A stretch of 64,000 bases of DNA from NCBI RefSeq assembly GCF_030687575.1, contig NZ_CP117439.1, positions 3,029,501-3,093,500 on the forward strand. Direction: 5' to 3'. Of the stretch, positions 36,155 to 45,415 are shown in pieces. Made by a program: the position numbers and the translations under genes. Each line of letters starts with the position of its first letter. Within the stretch, counting starts at the first letter, position 1. This DNA is from Pseudomonas sp. FP2309 (GTDB taxonomy: Bacteria > Pseudomonadota > Gammaproteobacteria > Pseudomonadales > Pseudomonadaceae). The notes under the pieces are model-generated. The model had not been told where the DNA came from, searched no databases, and saw only the letters and a list, made by a program, of their open reading frames with translations.

Positions 36155-36409
36155 ATGTCAACCCCTGCCCCGTTTATTCAATGCGCTTGCAACGCCTGCA
36201 CATGCGAAGCCAACGCAGACCATCAGCGCGACGGCAAACATTACTGCAGTCAGGCTTGTGCTGACAGGCACCCGGACGGGCAACCCTGCCCCGCCGCTGA
36301 CTGCCATTGTGAATCGGGCGTGCCCTTCATGGAACGCGCCATAAGCGAAAGTCAACTCGACGAAGCGATCGAAGAAACGTTCCCCGCCAGTGATCCGATC
36401 TCCCCTTGA
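36155..36409 (+). CDS. Metallothionein with acidic C-terminal extension (84 aa)
   Basis: Residues 8-52 match the SmtA/BmtA type of bacterial metallothionein: nine cysteines at C10, C12, C15, C17, C31, C35, C45, C50, C52 with HYCSQAC and PCPAADCHC, expected to bind Zn2+/Cd2+ in a four-metal cluster. A second segment follows, SQLDEAIEETFPASDPISP, a motif seen as the end of many small bacterial stress proteins. caggagacacc gives the ribosome site. The fused tail is unusual compared with the shorter classical proteins and may be an interaction or localisation signal. Confidence 0.88.
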   Translation: MSTPAPFIQCACNACTCEANADHQRDGKHYCSQACADRHPDGQPCPAADCHCESGVPFMERAISESQLDEAIEETFPASDPISP

Positions 36410-36547
36410 GTCCCCGGCCATCCTGGCTGTGAGCACGTCTGTTCATCGACGCAACGCCATCGGGTTAATCGGCGCGCTAAATTGCTCGCCGCGCGCCTGG
36501 CTGATAGGGCTATGATCGGCCCATCTGAACCTGACGCCCGAATCCCC

Positions 36548-37423
36548 ATGCCCGTTGATCTGCACGCGCTCTATCCCAAACTGATCCACTTGATGCTGGA
36601 CACCGTCTTCGTCGTCGACGGTGATAACCAGATTGCCTTTGTCAGCGATGCCTGTGAGGCATTGCTCGGCTACTCGGCCAACGAGTTGATCGGCACCGCG
36701 ATTACCGACTACATGCACCCTGAAGACCTGGCGCGCACGCGGGCCTCGATCATACGGGTGATGAACGGCCAGCCCCACGTCGACTTCCGCAACCGCTACC
36801 TGCGCAAGGACGGCAGTATGGTGCACATTCTGTGGGCGGCGTTCTGGTCCCAGGAGGTGGGGGCGCGCATCGGCGTTGCGCGGGACGTGACCGCCCTCAC
36901 CCAGGCCGAAGAAGAGCTGCGCTTTCTCGCCCATCATGACCCGTTGACGGCCCTCACCAACCGGGCGCTGTTCAATGATCGACTCGACTGCGCCCTGCGA
37001 AGCGCGCAGCGTCACGACCGCCGCCTGGCGCTGCTGTTCGTGGACGTCAATGATTTCAAGGGCGTCAACGATCAATATGGCCATGCCATGGGCGATCGGG
37101 TGCTGTGTGTGATAGCGCGCCGGCTGGAGCGCTGCGTCCGCGACAGCGACGTGGTTGCGCGCATGGGCGGTGATGAATTCACCGTGCTCCTGACGGACAT
37201 CCAGACCGACGACGCGGTTCCCGGGAAAGTCGCGCAGATACTCGCTGTTATGGCCGAACCGCTGGACGCTGAATTCGGCGACGTGAAGATGCCGTCCTGC
37301 AGCATCGGCGTGGCGCTTTACCCGACCGACGGCAAAGATGCCGATACGCTGCTCAGCCACGCTGACGGGGATATGTACCGGATAAAACGGCACCGCTACG
37401 CGATTGATTCGCAAGGTGAATAG
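36548..37423 (+). CDS. PAS-GGDEF diguanylate cyclase
   Basis: Makes c-di-GMP from two GTP. The 291-aa protein has a PAS domain (about 10-125; VDGDNQIAFVSDACEALLGYSA) and a GGDEF domain with the catalytic ARMGGDEFTVLL and DVNDFKGVNDQYGHAMGD. There is no RxxD inhibitory site directly before GGDEF (the residues are SDVVARMG), so product inhibition may be weak. No membrane segments; cytosolic. The start is uncertain: ATG 36512 is an alternative, and neither has a strong ribosome site. Confidence 0.88.
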   Translation: MPVDLHALYPKLIHLMLDTVFVVDGDNQIAFVSDACEALLGYSANELIGTAITDYMHPEDLARTRASIIRVMNGQPHVDFRNRYLRKDGSMVHILWAAFWSQEVGARIGVARDVTALTQAEEELRFLAHHDPLTALTNRALFNDRLDCALRSAQRHDRRLALLFVDVNDFKGVNDQYGHAMGDRVLCVIARRLERCVRDSDVVARMGGDEFTVLLTDIQTDDAVPGKVAQILAVMAEPLDAEFGDVKMPSCSIGVALYPTDGKDADTLLSHADGDMYRIKRHRYAIDSQGE

Positions 37424-37622
37424 TGCGCCGCCGCGTGCACTCCGCCACGAAGGGCATAGCGGGAGTCTGCAGGGCGTTCACTTTGACCGACTGCACGGCC
37501 ACGTTCACCGCCGCGCAACAACAGGCGGCCGATGCTTCGAAAACGCTCAAGCACCGGCAGTTTCTGGAGGCACTGTCGACAAACGGCCCGGGTGGTGAGC
37601 CGCCGTCGGCGTCGCGAGAGGG

Positions 37623-39686
37623 CTATATCGGGGTGCTGCTGACCACGCGCAACGCCAACCCTTCATAGGCATCCAGCGTAATGGTGAATGCCCCGTCCGC
37701 CGTCAGATCCCCTTCCACCCGTTCATTGATGATGTCCACCACCATGCCTGCTGCAATATCAGGCAGGTTCACGGTTTCGGTGATCGGCGTGGCGCCGAAG
37801 TTGAGTGCGGTGATTTGCGTGCCCTTACCGGCCGGCAGTTCGTGGACCATGATCAGCAGGGCGGGATTTTCTACGTCCGGCACCAGGATCTGGCGGCTGG
37901 CGGCAATGTCGTAGGCACGGCGCACGGCGAGGATTTTTTGCAGCTGCGAGGCGAAGGATTCAGGGTCCTGCAACTGGCTGTTGAGGCTGCCGTACAAACT
38001 TTTCGAGCGCGGCATCTGCCCAGCGGACAGTTCAGCATCGGGGTTCAGGTCCACCAGGTCGTAGGCGCCGCGATGAATCCATCGGGTGTCGCCGTCCTGC
38101 ATCAAGTGCGCGACGTCGTCGGCCGCCAGGGGCAGCGCCCCGACCAGGTCCCAGCCGGACAAGGCAAATACGCCCGGCTGCATCGCGTTGTACATCACCA
38201 ACAGTAAATGGATCTGACGAATCTGCTGGATATCCGTCGGTGTGATCGTCTCCAGGTCACGGATGCCCAGGGCTGCGGTGATGATGCTGGCCGTGGTGCA
38301 CGACACGCCGTTGGTCACGAATTTAAGGTTGTACGGCGCATGCTCACCCGTCAGGCGCTCATACATCTGCTCGCGGATGTGCTCGCGCAGGATGTTGCCG
38401 GGGAAGGTCTGGCCCTGATACAGAAAACTGTCATGGGCGTGCAGCGTCCAGAAGTGCACCAACTCCAGGGTCAGTTCATCGTGGTTCTGCAACGCGTGGA
38501 TCAATGATCCGGGGTCGATGCCCTGGCGGTGCATTTCGCGCAGCATCAGGCGCAGGAATTCGGCATCGCCCATCAACAATGCATGTTGATACGCAGGGCG
38601 CGTGATGAAGTCATAAGACAGGTCGGCGCCACCATGGGACATGGACGCGATGTCATCCACCGTCAGGTTCAACTCCTGAAAGCTGAAGCCGCCCGCTTTG
38701 CGAATCGCCCCGCCAAGCAGTTGGTTGCCGGTAATCGACAGCGGATGGCTCTCCGACCACGCCGTGCCATCGAGCTTGCGCTCCACGCCGAGAAAACCGT
38801 TGGCGTCAAGGCGCAGGATCTTCGCGCCCATCACGTCGATGGCGTGCAAGGCATCGCCGATGATCATCTGCTGCGCGGCAAAGGTCGGGTCCAGCCAGTT
38901 GAGCGACGGCTGGCCTTCCTTGAAGTAATGCAGGTACACCCAGCGCCGCGGTTTGCCATCCACACCGATCACCACCGGGGTGGTGCTCCAGTCGGTTTCC
39001 TTGACGCCGGGCTCAAAGAAGATCACCCGCTGCAACTGGCCGACGATGTAGTGCTTGTCCCGCAGCGCATCCACCTGCACAGGGCTGAGGTTCTGCGCAT
39101 CACGGCCCTCGGCGACGTCGGGCAGCAGCGGCCAGTCCTCCTCGCGGATTTCCACCATATGGTAGAGGCCGGGATAGTCCTCGTACGCCATTTCGGCCAG
39201 GCGAAAATCCGCGCCTTTGCCGGTGTGGGACGGGATCACATCGTCAATGATCACCGCATTGTGCGCCGCCGCCATGCGCGTCAACGCCTGCAACTGCGCC
39301 TCGGTGCCCAGTTGGGGGTCGATCTCGAAGCTGATGCGGTCAAAGTTGCCATCGATGGTCGGCGTGTGCCGCCTACCGCTCAGGCCACCGGATTTCTTCA
39401 ACGGGCCGTTGTGGATGCCCTGGATGCCGATTTTCGATAGCGTGTGCCACAGCGTTTCATCCCCCAGCGCCTCCAGTACGGTGCCGCCCTCACGCGTCAC
39501 GATCGACGCCGGGTATGCGGTAAACCACACCGACGACAGCGCCGTGGCATCCCTCGGCCGCGTTTGCGCAAAGGGCTGCTGCCACAACCGGCCCTGCCCC
39601 GAGTAGAGCTTGGCGCGCTGGCGTGCCGCATGCAGCATCGATTGTTCCACCAGCCAGTTCACATGGTTGTTTTCAGCCGCGGTCAT
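37623..39686 (-). CDS. GH13 glucosidase/transglucosylase, trehalose-synthase-like (putative maltose alpha-D-glucosyltransferase)
   Basis: The 687-aa protein has the GH13 barrel with nucleophile Asp in [11 protein letters not shown], acid/base Glu in FSFQELNL and the transition-state Asp in [12 protein letters not shown]. Other parts ([20 protein letters not shown]) resemble the pseudomonad proteins annotated as trehalose synthase-like, distinct from the classical TreS of the GlgE pathway. Substrate likely maltose/trehalose; not certain. Single gene on the minus strand in a block of stress genes. The window also encodes GlgA-TreZ-MalQ at the far end. Confidence 0.75.
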   Translation of the reverse strand: MTAAENNHVNWLVEQSMLHAARQRAKLYSGQGRLWQQPFAQTRPRDATALSSVWFTAYPASIVTREGGTVLEALGDETLWHTLSKIGIQGIHNGPLKKSGGLSGRRHTPTIDGNFDRISFEIDPQLGTEAQLQALTRMAAAHNAVIIDDVIPSHTGKGADFRLAEMAYEDYPGLYHMVEIREEDWPLLPDVAEGRDAQNLSPVQVDALRDKHYIVGQLQRVIFFEPGVKETDWSTTPVVIGVDGKPRRWVYLHYFKEGQPSLNWLDPTFAAQQMIIGDALHAIDVMGAKILRLDANGFLGVERKLDGTAWSESHPLSITGNQLLGGAIRKAGGFSFQELNLTVDDIASMSHGGADLSYDFITRPAYQHALLMGDAEFLRLMLREMHRQGIDPGSLIHALQNHDELTLELVHFWTLHAHDSFLYQGQTFPGNILREHIREQMYERLTGEHAPYNLKFVTNGVSCTTASIITAALGIRDLETITPTDIQQIRQIHLLLVMYNAMQPGVFALSGWDLVGALPLAADDVAHLMQDGDTRWIHRGAYDLVDLNPDAELSAGQMPRSKSLYGSLNSQLQDPESFASQLQKILAVRRAYDIAASRQILVPDVENPALLIMVHELPAGKGTQITALNFGATPITETVNLPDIAAGMVVDIINERVEGDLTADGAFTITLDAYEGLALRVVSSTPI

Positions 39687-39770
39687 AAGTCGGGTACCTG
39701 TCGTCGTAAAACGTTACTCGTAGACATATGAGGGGTACGCGGCCCATTCGTTGCATTGCGATCGCGCCCG

Positions 39771-40550
39771 CTAGCCCAATCCCTGCCTCGCCAGTCGGTA
39801 CTGCTGCGGGGTAAACCCGGTAGAGGCCTTGAACTGGCGGGTAAATGCACTGTGGTCGGTATAGCCACACTGCAAGGCGACCTCGGTGATCGGCAGGTCG
39901 CCTTGCAGCAAACGGTGGGCGTGCTCAAGGCGCACCTTCTGGATCATCTGCCGGGGCGTGAGCTGGAACACCCGCTTGCAGTAGCGCTCCAGTTGCGCGA
40001 CGGAAATGCCGGCGAGGCGTGTCAGTTCACTGAGGGTGACGCGGCGATGGAAATGCGCACGGATGTGTGCGTCCACGGCGGCCAGGCGCGGATACGCCGG
40101 GTGGCTTTCACTCGCGCTTTGCAGGTCGACCGAAATGCCGGCCAAGCCGATGATGCGGCCCTCGTGGTTGTACAGCGGCCATTTGTGGGTCAGGCACCAG
40201 CCCGGTTCGCGGCTGCCGTAGAGGTGCAATTCCAGCTGATCCGCCAGCACAAAGCCTTGCTGCAACACGCGGCGGTCCTGCTCGGTATAACCGGGGCCCA
40301 GTTGTACGGGGAATACTTCGGCGCTGGTCTTGCCCAGCAGCGGTTGCAGTTGCTTGAGGCCGCAGCGCTGCACGAGGGTGCGGTTGGCCAGGACGTATCG
40401 GGCGTCCAGATCCTTGATGAAAATCGTCGCGTTGGGGATCACATCCAGCATCGGCAACAACTGCACCACACCCGCCAATAGTTGCTCGAGGGTATGCGGG
40501 GCACTCGTCTCGCCGCCCTGGCAAAGGCTCGCAAACACGCTGTGCATCAT
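39771..40550 (-). CDS. AraC-family regulator with PAS-type sensor, hydroxyproline cluster
   Basis: The protein (259 aa from the ATG at 40550, chosen for aggggatacacc) has a PAS-like N-terminus (VIPNATIFIKDLDARYVLANR, IGLAGISVDL) and a C-terminal AraC domain (LAGISVAQLERYCKRVFQLTP; CGYTDHSAFTRQFKASTGFTP). It diverges from the 4-hydroxyproline epimerase gene, so it likely activates that cluster. Ligand unknown. An ATG at 40643 would add 31 residues but leave only 102 nt for two promoters. Confidence 0.82.
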   Translation of the reverse strand: MMHSVFASLCQGGETSAPHTLEQLLAGVVQLLPMLDVIPNATIFIKDLDARYVLANRTLVQRCGLKQLQPLLGKTSAEVFPVQLGPGYTEQDRRVLQQGFVLADQLELHLYGSREPGWCLTHKWPLYNHEGRIIGLAGISVDLQSASESHPAYPRLAAVDAHIRAHFHRRVTLSELTRLAGISVAQLERYCKRVFQLTPRQMIQKVRLEHAHRLLQGDLPITEVALQCGYTDHSAFTRQFKASTGFTPQQYRLARQGLG

Positions 40551-40745
40551 GACGGTGTATCCCCTGCTGATCGCCTCGACCGACGCAGATTGCCCGATCC
40601 CCCGCACGCTGTCGAGCGACCCGCGCTGTGCTGAATTCGTCATCGATGCCGGCAAAAAACATCAATCGCCGAGCCGTGCTCGCCTTCAGGATAGGGTCAC
40701 TGCATGCCGACCCAAACGCCGGCTGCCCACCGATCGGAGCCTCTT

Positions 40746-41672
40746 ATGAAGCGACTGCATGTGATCGACTCCCATACCGGCGGCGAGCCCACGCGCCTGA
40801 TCATGAACGGTTTTCCTGAGCTTAAGGGCGCGACCATCGCCGAGCGGCTCGACCACCTGCGCAGCGCGCACGATCACTGGCGTCGGGCCTGCCTGCTGGA
40901 GCCGCGTGGCAATGACGTGCTGGTCGGTGCGCTGTATTGCGCGCCGGTCACGCCCGGGGCCACGTGCGGGGTGATCTTCTTCAACAATGCCGGTTACCTG
41001 GGCATGTGCGGCCACGGCACCATCGGGCTGGTGGCGTCGTTGCACCACTTGGGACAGATCCAACCCGGCGTGCACCGCATCGACACGCCGGTGGGCCCGG
41101 TGGCCGCGACCTTGCACGCGGACGGCGCCGTCACTCTGCGCAATGTGCCCGCCTACCGCTATCGACAACAGGTGCCGGTGGACGTACCGGGGCATGGCAC
41201 GGTGTACGGCGATATTGCCTGGGGCGGCAACTGGTTCTTCCTGGTGTCAGAGCACGGCAAGGCCCTGGAGATGCACAACGTCGACGCCCTCACCGACTAC
41301 ACCTGGGCGATGCTCAAGGCCCTGGAAGACAGCGACATTCGCGGCGCAGACGGTGCGCCGATCGACCATATCGAACTGTTCGCCGACGACGCCCACGCCG
41401 ACAGCCGCAACTTCGTGATGTGCCCCGGCAAGGCTTACGACCGCTCGCCGTGCGGCACCGGCACCAGCGCCAAACTGGCGTGCCTGGCGGCCGACAACAA
41501 GCTCGCCGCCGGCGCGACCTGGGTGCAAGCCAGTATCACTGGCAGCCAATTCGAAGGCCGTTATGAACGGGACGGCGAACGCGTGATTCCGTTTATCACC
41601 GGCCGCGCCTACATGACCGCCGACAGCACGCTGCTGATCGACCCGCAGGACCCTTTCGCCTGGGGCATCTGA
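40746..41672 (+). CDS. 4-hydroxyproline 2-epimerase
   Basis: Converts trans-4-hydroxy-L-proline to cis-4-hydroxy-D-proline. The 308-aa protein belongs to the proline racemase family: first catalytic Cys in MCGHGTIG, second in [11 protein letters not shown], start [19 protein letters not shown]. The Cys/Cys pair separates it from the 3-hydroxyproline dehydratases that carry Thr at the second position. cggagcctctt gives the ribosome site. First gene of a three-gene operon. Confidence 0.93.
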   Translation: MKRLHVIDSHTGGEPTRLIMNGFPELKGATIAERLDHLRSAHDHWRRACLLEPRGNDVLVGALYCAPVTPGATCGVIFFNNAGYLGMCGHGTIGLVASLHHLGQIQPGVHRIDTPVGPVAATLHADGAVTLRNVPAYRYRQQVPVDVPGHGTVYGDIAWGGNWFFLVSEHGKALEMHNVDALTDYTWAMLKALEDSDIRGADGAPIDHIELFADDAHADSRNFVMCPGKAYDRSPCGTGTSAKLACLAADNKLAAGATWVQASITGSQFEGRYERDGERVIPFITGRAYMTADSTLLIDPQDPFAWGI

Positions 41673-41705
41673 GCCTCCTCTAGTTGACTGAACGGAGTTA
41701 GAACC

Positions 41706-42653
41706 ATGAGCGACAACATCTTCACTGGCTGCATCCCCGCGCTGATGACCCCGTGCACCGCGGCGCGCAAACCAGACTTCGATGCCCTGGTCGCCAAGGG
41801 CCGCGAGTTGGTCGATATCGGTATGAGCGCCGTGGTCTACTGCGGCTCCATGGGCGATTGGCCGCTGCTGACCGAGGCCGAGCGCCAGGAAGGCGTGGCC
41901 CACCTGGTGGCGGCGGGCGTACCGACCATCGTCGGCACCGGCGCGGTGAACAGCCGGGAAGCGGTGGCCCACGCGGCCCATGCGGCCAAGGTGGGTGCCC
42001 ATGGCCTGATGGTGATTCCGCGGGTACTGTCCCGTGGTGCGTCCGCGACTGCGCAAAAAGCGCACTTCTCGGCGATCCTCAAGGCGGCGCCGGACTTGCC
42101 GGCAGTGATCTACAACAGCCCCTACTACGGTTTCGCCACCCGCGCAGAGTTGTTTTTCGAACTGCGCCGCGAACACCCTAACCTCATTGGTTTCAAGGAA
42201 TTCGGCGGTGGCGCCGACCTGCGCTACGCCGCCGAGCACATCACCTCTCAGGACGACAGCGTGACCCTGATGGTCGGCGTCGACACCCAGGTCGTGCACG
42301 GGTTCGTCAACTGCAACGCGACCGGCGCGATCACCGGCATCGGCAATGCCCTGCCAAGGGAGGTGCTGCACTTGGTCGCCCTGAGCAGACAAGCGGCCAA
42401 GGGTGATGCCAAGGCCCGTCGCCTGGCCCTTGAATTGGAAGCGGCGTTGGCGGTGCTGTCGTCCTTCGATGAAGGCTGCGACCTGGTGCTGTATTACAAG
42501 CACTTGATGGTGCTCAACGGCGACAGCGGCTACGACCTGCACTTCAATGCGAGCGATGCCCTCAGCGATGCCCAGCGCCGCTATGCCGAAAGCCAATACG
42601 CGCTGTTCCGCCGGTGGTACGCCAACTGGTCGACCGAGCGGAACCACGGCTGA
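41706..42653 (+). CDS. Dihydrodipicolinate-synthase-family protein, likely pyrroline-4-hydroxy-2-carboxylate deaminase
   Basis: The 315-aa TIM-barrel aldolase-class I protein has the family pattern CGSMGDWPLLTEAER and VIYNSPYYGFATR, with the Schiff-base Lys in NLIGFKEFGGG. In hydroxyproline clusters the enzyme turns Δ1-pyrroline-4-hydroxy-2-carboxylate into 2-oxoglutarate semialdehyde and ammonia; this role is inferred from context. Ribosome site cggagttagaacc. Its TGA overlaps the ATG of the next gene. Confidence 0.85.
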   Translation: MSDNIFTGCIPALMTPCTAARKPDFDALVAKGRELVDIGMSAVVYCGSMGDWPLLTEAERQEGVAHLVAAGVPTIVGTGAVNSREAVAHAAHAAKVGAHGLMVIPRVLSRGASATAQKAHFSAILKAAPDLPAVIYNSPYYGFATRAELFFELRREHPNLIGFKEFGGGADLRYAAEHITSQDDSVTLMVGVDTQVVHGFVNCNATGAITGIGNALPREVLHLVALSRQAAKGDAKARRLALELEAALAVLSSFDEGCDLVLYYKHLMVLNGDSGYDLHFNASDALSDAQRRYAESQYALFRRWYANWSTERNHG

Positions 42654-43954
42654 TGGGTCAGCCCCCGCGTTCGAGTGATAAGGCCGCGGTCGATCCCGCC
42701 ACCGAGACGCCAACGAGACCGGCGCGCGAAGACATCATCGTCGTGGGCGCCGGCATTATCGGCGTGGCCTGCGCCTTGCAGTTGGCGCGTCAGGGCCGGC
42801 GTGTGATGGTGCTCGACGCGCAAGGTCCCGGCCTGGGGGCGTCCTATGGCAATGCCGGGCATCTGGCCACCGAACAGGTGTTTCCCATTGCCGACCTGTC
42901 GATTCTCAAGCGTTTGCCCGCGATGCTCCTGGACCCCATGGGCCCATTGCGCCTGGACTGGAAATACCTGCCCCGCGCCCTGCCCTGGTTTGCGCGGCTG
43001 CTGCTGAACCTGCGGCCGACCCGTTACCAACGCACGGTGGCAGGTATTCGCGCGTTGAACGAGGCCAGCCTCGGTGCCTGGCAGCGGTTGTTGGCCAGCC
43101 TCGATCGCGCTGAACTGCTGCGCGTAGAGGGTTCGTTACTGGTGTTCGAGCGCGAAGACTCACGCGACGCATTGGACGCGCTGCACCGACGCATGCAGCA
43201 GCAAAACGTGCCAGTGACGTATTGGTCGGGGGATGCCATCCGCAAGGTCGCACCGCAATTAAGCGAGCGGATCCAGGGCGGGCTGTTTTTTCCCGCAACG
43301 GGACACTTCCTCGATCCTTACCAGGCCGTGTGCGAGCTGGTGGCAGCGGCCGAGGCCAGTGGCGTGCAGTTCCTCAAGCGCCAGGTGCTGGACGCGCGCG
43401 TCAACGCTGACCGAGTAACGTTGAGCACCGACCAGGGCCTCCTCGCCGCGCGCCAGGTACTCATCGCTTGCGGCGCCCACTCGGCCCGGCTCACCGCTGC
43501 ACTCACCGGCAAGCAAGTGCCGCTGGACACCGAACGCGGCTATCACCTGATGCTGCCCCACGAGCACCAGCGCCTGCCGTTTGCCGTTACCTCGCTGGAG
43601 CGCAAGTTCATCATGACCCCCATGACCGGGGGCCTGCGCCTGGCCGGCACGGTGGAATTCGCCGGCCTCGAGCGCCCGGCGAACATGGCCCGCGCCTGGC
43701 AGTTGCATCGGTTGAGCAAAGGCTTGTTTCGTCAGGACCTGAATGCGCAGGACGCCACGCCCTGGATGGGCTTTCGACCGTCATTGCCGGATTCGCTGCC
43801 GATCATTGATCGGGTGTGCGACGGCAAAGTGCTGCTTGCGTTTGGGCATCAGCATTTGGGGTTGACGCAGGCGGCGGTGACGGCGGAGATGGTGGGGCGA
43901 CTGTCGGATAACGGCGTGGCAGAACCCGGGCCGTATCGGCTGAGCCGCTTCTAA
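42653..43954 (+). CDS. FAD-dependent oxidoreductase, likely cis-4-hydroxy-D-proline dehydrogenase
   Basis: The 433-aa protein has the GxGxxG dinucleotide site IIVVGAGIIGVACAL near residue 30 and the DAO-type FAD features (GASYGNAGHL; WMGFRPSLPDSLPIIDRV, AFGHQHLGLTQAA). It resembles small-subunit D-amino acid dehydrogenase DadA. With the epimerase and deaminase it likely oxidises cis-4-hydroxy-D-proline. The 28 residues before the FAD site are disordered, with no signal sequence. The start overlaps the stop of the upstream gene. A REP follows 55 nt after the stop. Confidence 0.87.
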   Translation: MGQPPRSSDKAAVDPATETPTRPAREDIIVVGAGIIGVACALQLARQGRRVMVLDAQGPGLGASYGNAGHLATEQVFPIADLSILKRLPAMLLDPMGPLRLDWKYLPRALPWFARLLLNLRPTRYQRTVAGIRALNEASLGAWQRLLASLDRAELLRVEGSLLVFEREDSRDALDALHRRMQQQNVPVTYWSGDAIRKVAPQLSERIQGGLFFPATGHFLDPYQAVCELVAAAEASGVQFLKRQVLDARVNADRVTLSTDQGLLAARQVLIACGAHSARLTAALTGKQVPLDTERGYHLMLPHEHQRLPFAVTSLERKFIMTPMTGGLRLAGTVEFAGLERPANMARAWQLHRLSKGLFRQDLNAQDATPWMGFRPSLPDSLPIIDRVCDGKVLLAFGHQHLGLTQAAVTAEMVGRLSDNGVAEPGPYRLSRF

Positions 43955-44008
43955 CCCCAGGCCGAACGCGCCGGGCTTTTCCGGCCAGGACGCAGCGTTG
44001 CTGACAGG

Positions 44009-44050
44009 GCCGCTTCGCGACCCGGCGCGGGGCAAGCCCGCTCACCACAA
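44009..44050 (-). repeat. REP element (single)
   Basis: Read leftward it contains GTGGTGAGCGGGCTTGCCCC followed by cgcgccgggtcgcgaagcggccc. It shares the core GAGCGGGCTTGCCC with the REPIN at 58175. It lies between the convergent hydroxyproline operon and the GlxA-like regulator. Confidence 0.75.
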
Positions 44051-44093
44051 AAACATCTGCCGCGCGAGGTTATCCAGGCGCAACGCCCCCGGA

Positions 44094-45101
44094 TCACTTG
44101 ACCAAGCGCTTCTCTTTGGAAGGGCGATACCCGAAGTACGAGCTGTAGCACTTGCTGAAATGGCTCGGCGACACGAACCCGCATGCCACCAGCACTTCCA
44201 CCTGTGACAACTCGGTGTGCTGCAACAACCGGCGCGCTTCGGTGACGCGCAGTTCCATGTAGTAGCGCTGCGGCGTGGTGCCCAATTGCTCTTTGAACAA
44301 TCGCTCCAGTTGCCGGCGCGACCGCCCTGCATAGACCGCCAGTTGGTCGAGCTCCAGCGGCTCTTCGAGATTGGCGTCCATCAGCTTCACCACTTCGCGC
44401 AAGGGTGCGCTGACGCTGACGTTTTCGGTGGGTTTGATGCGCCGGTAGCGCGACTCTTCAAACGCCAGGATATCTTCGATGCCTTCGACCAGGGCCTTGC
44501 CGTGCAGACTCTTGATCCAGTCCAGCGCCATATGGAACGCGCCCGACGGGCTCGATGCCGTGAGGCGGTCGCGGTCGATCACGTAGGGTTCGCTGGTGAC
44601 GTGGGTGGCCTTGGACACTTCGGCCAGCGCCGGGCGGTGTTCCGGGTGAATGGCGCAGCGGTAGCCCTGCAACAGCCCGGCGCGGCCGAGGAACCAGGCA
44701 CCGTTCCACAGCCCGGCCAGCTGAATGCCGTGTTCAACAGCGCCGCGCAGCAGGTGGATGAAGTCTTCGCTGGCCTTGAGTTCGGTGCGAAAACCGCCGC
44801 AGATCACCAGCAAGTCCAATTCATGCAACGCATGGGCGTCCAGGCGGGCGTCGGGACGAATGACCAGGCCCAGGTCGCTGACGACTTCGCCGTCGTCCCA
44901 ACCGAACGTGCGCGAGGCGAACAACTCGGGGCGCAGCAGGTTGGCGGTGACCAGGGTGTCGAGGGTCTGGGTGAAGGCCGGCAGGGAAAAGTGTTCGAGC
45001 AACAGGAAGCCGACGCGGCTGAGCGACGCCGGCTGCGAGGTTTCATTGAGGTAGCGCAGGTTCTTGCCTTTCATGCCACCGCTGAATTGACGTCGTTCCA
45101 T
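44094..45101 (-). CDS. GlxA/AraC-family transcriptional regulator
   Basis: The 335-aa protein has an N-terminal DJ-1/PfpI-like domain (SRVGFLLLEHFSLPAFT, LLVICGGFRTEL, AGLWNGAWFLGRAGLL) and a C-terminal AraC helix-turn-helix (YAGRSRRQLERLFKEQLGTTPQRY, ACGFVSPSHFSKCYSSYFGYRP). Such regulators (GbdR, CdhR, ArgR types) control amine and amino acid catabolism; the particular ligand cannot be assigned. Start MERRQFSG is one option; ATG 45074 (MKGKN, after a cggtggc box) is the other. The reading frame stays open far upstream but without homology. Confidence 0.85.
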   Translation of the reverse strand: MERRQFSGGMKGKNLRYLNETSQPASLSRVGFLLLEHFSLPAFTQTLDTLVTANLLRPELFASRTFGWDDGEVVSDLGLVIRPDARLDAHALHELDLLVICGGFRTELKASEDFIHLLRGAVEHGIQLAGLWNGAWFLGRAGLLQGYRCAIHPEHRPALAEVSKATHVTSEPYVIDRDRLTASSPSGAFHMALDWIKSLHGKALVEGIEDILAFEESRYRRIKPTENVSVSAPLREVVKLMDANLEEPLELDQLAVYAGRSRRQLERLFKEQLGTTPQRYYMELRVTEARRLLQHTELSQVEVLVACGFVSPSHFSKCYSSYFGYRPSKEKRLVK

Positions 45102-45328
45102 CGAGGGTTGGCCCACTCTTATTGTTGATGCAATGGGCGCCATCTTAGGGGGAAATGCGTCGGCTGTCTCACGCACTGATCTCGCACAATGCGCGGGCGC
45201 CAAAAGCCCGCAGCAGAACAGCGCTACGGGCATCTGATACGGTTTTTTCTTTGCTACCTGCCTCTGTATTGAACGGCCACCTGAGCGGACAATAGCGCCA
45301 TCCCCACCCCCTTCCCTTCGGAGGCCGT

Positions 45329-45412
45329 ATGACCAAGATGGCGATTTTCCTGTTCGGTTTTCTGGTGCTGACGATCGGCATCGGCCTGCTCGCGACCATC
45401 TCGCCGGTCTAG
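45329..45412 (+). CDS. 27-aa hydrophobic membrane peptide
   Basis: ATG 45329 follows a strong ribosome site (ttcggaggccgt). The frame encodes MTKMAIFLFGFLVLTIGIGL then LATISPV and stops. A single transmembrane helix covers residues 4-23. It lies between the regulator and LysE genes, 3 nt from the LysE stop. The clear Shine-Dalgarno and helix support a real small membrane protein; function unknown. Confidence 0.55.
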   Translation: MTKMAIFLFGFLVLTIGIGLLATISPV

Positions 45413-45415
45413 CGC

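Noticed and set aside
37423..37668. 81-codon GTG-started frame after the GGDEF gene
   Set aside because: It begins on the last base of the GGDEF stop and overlaps the 3' end of the convergent GH13 gene; no family or ribosome site was recognised.
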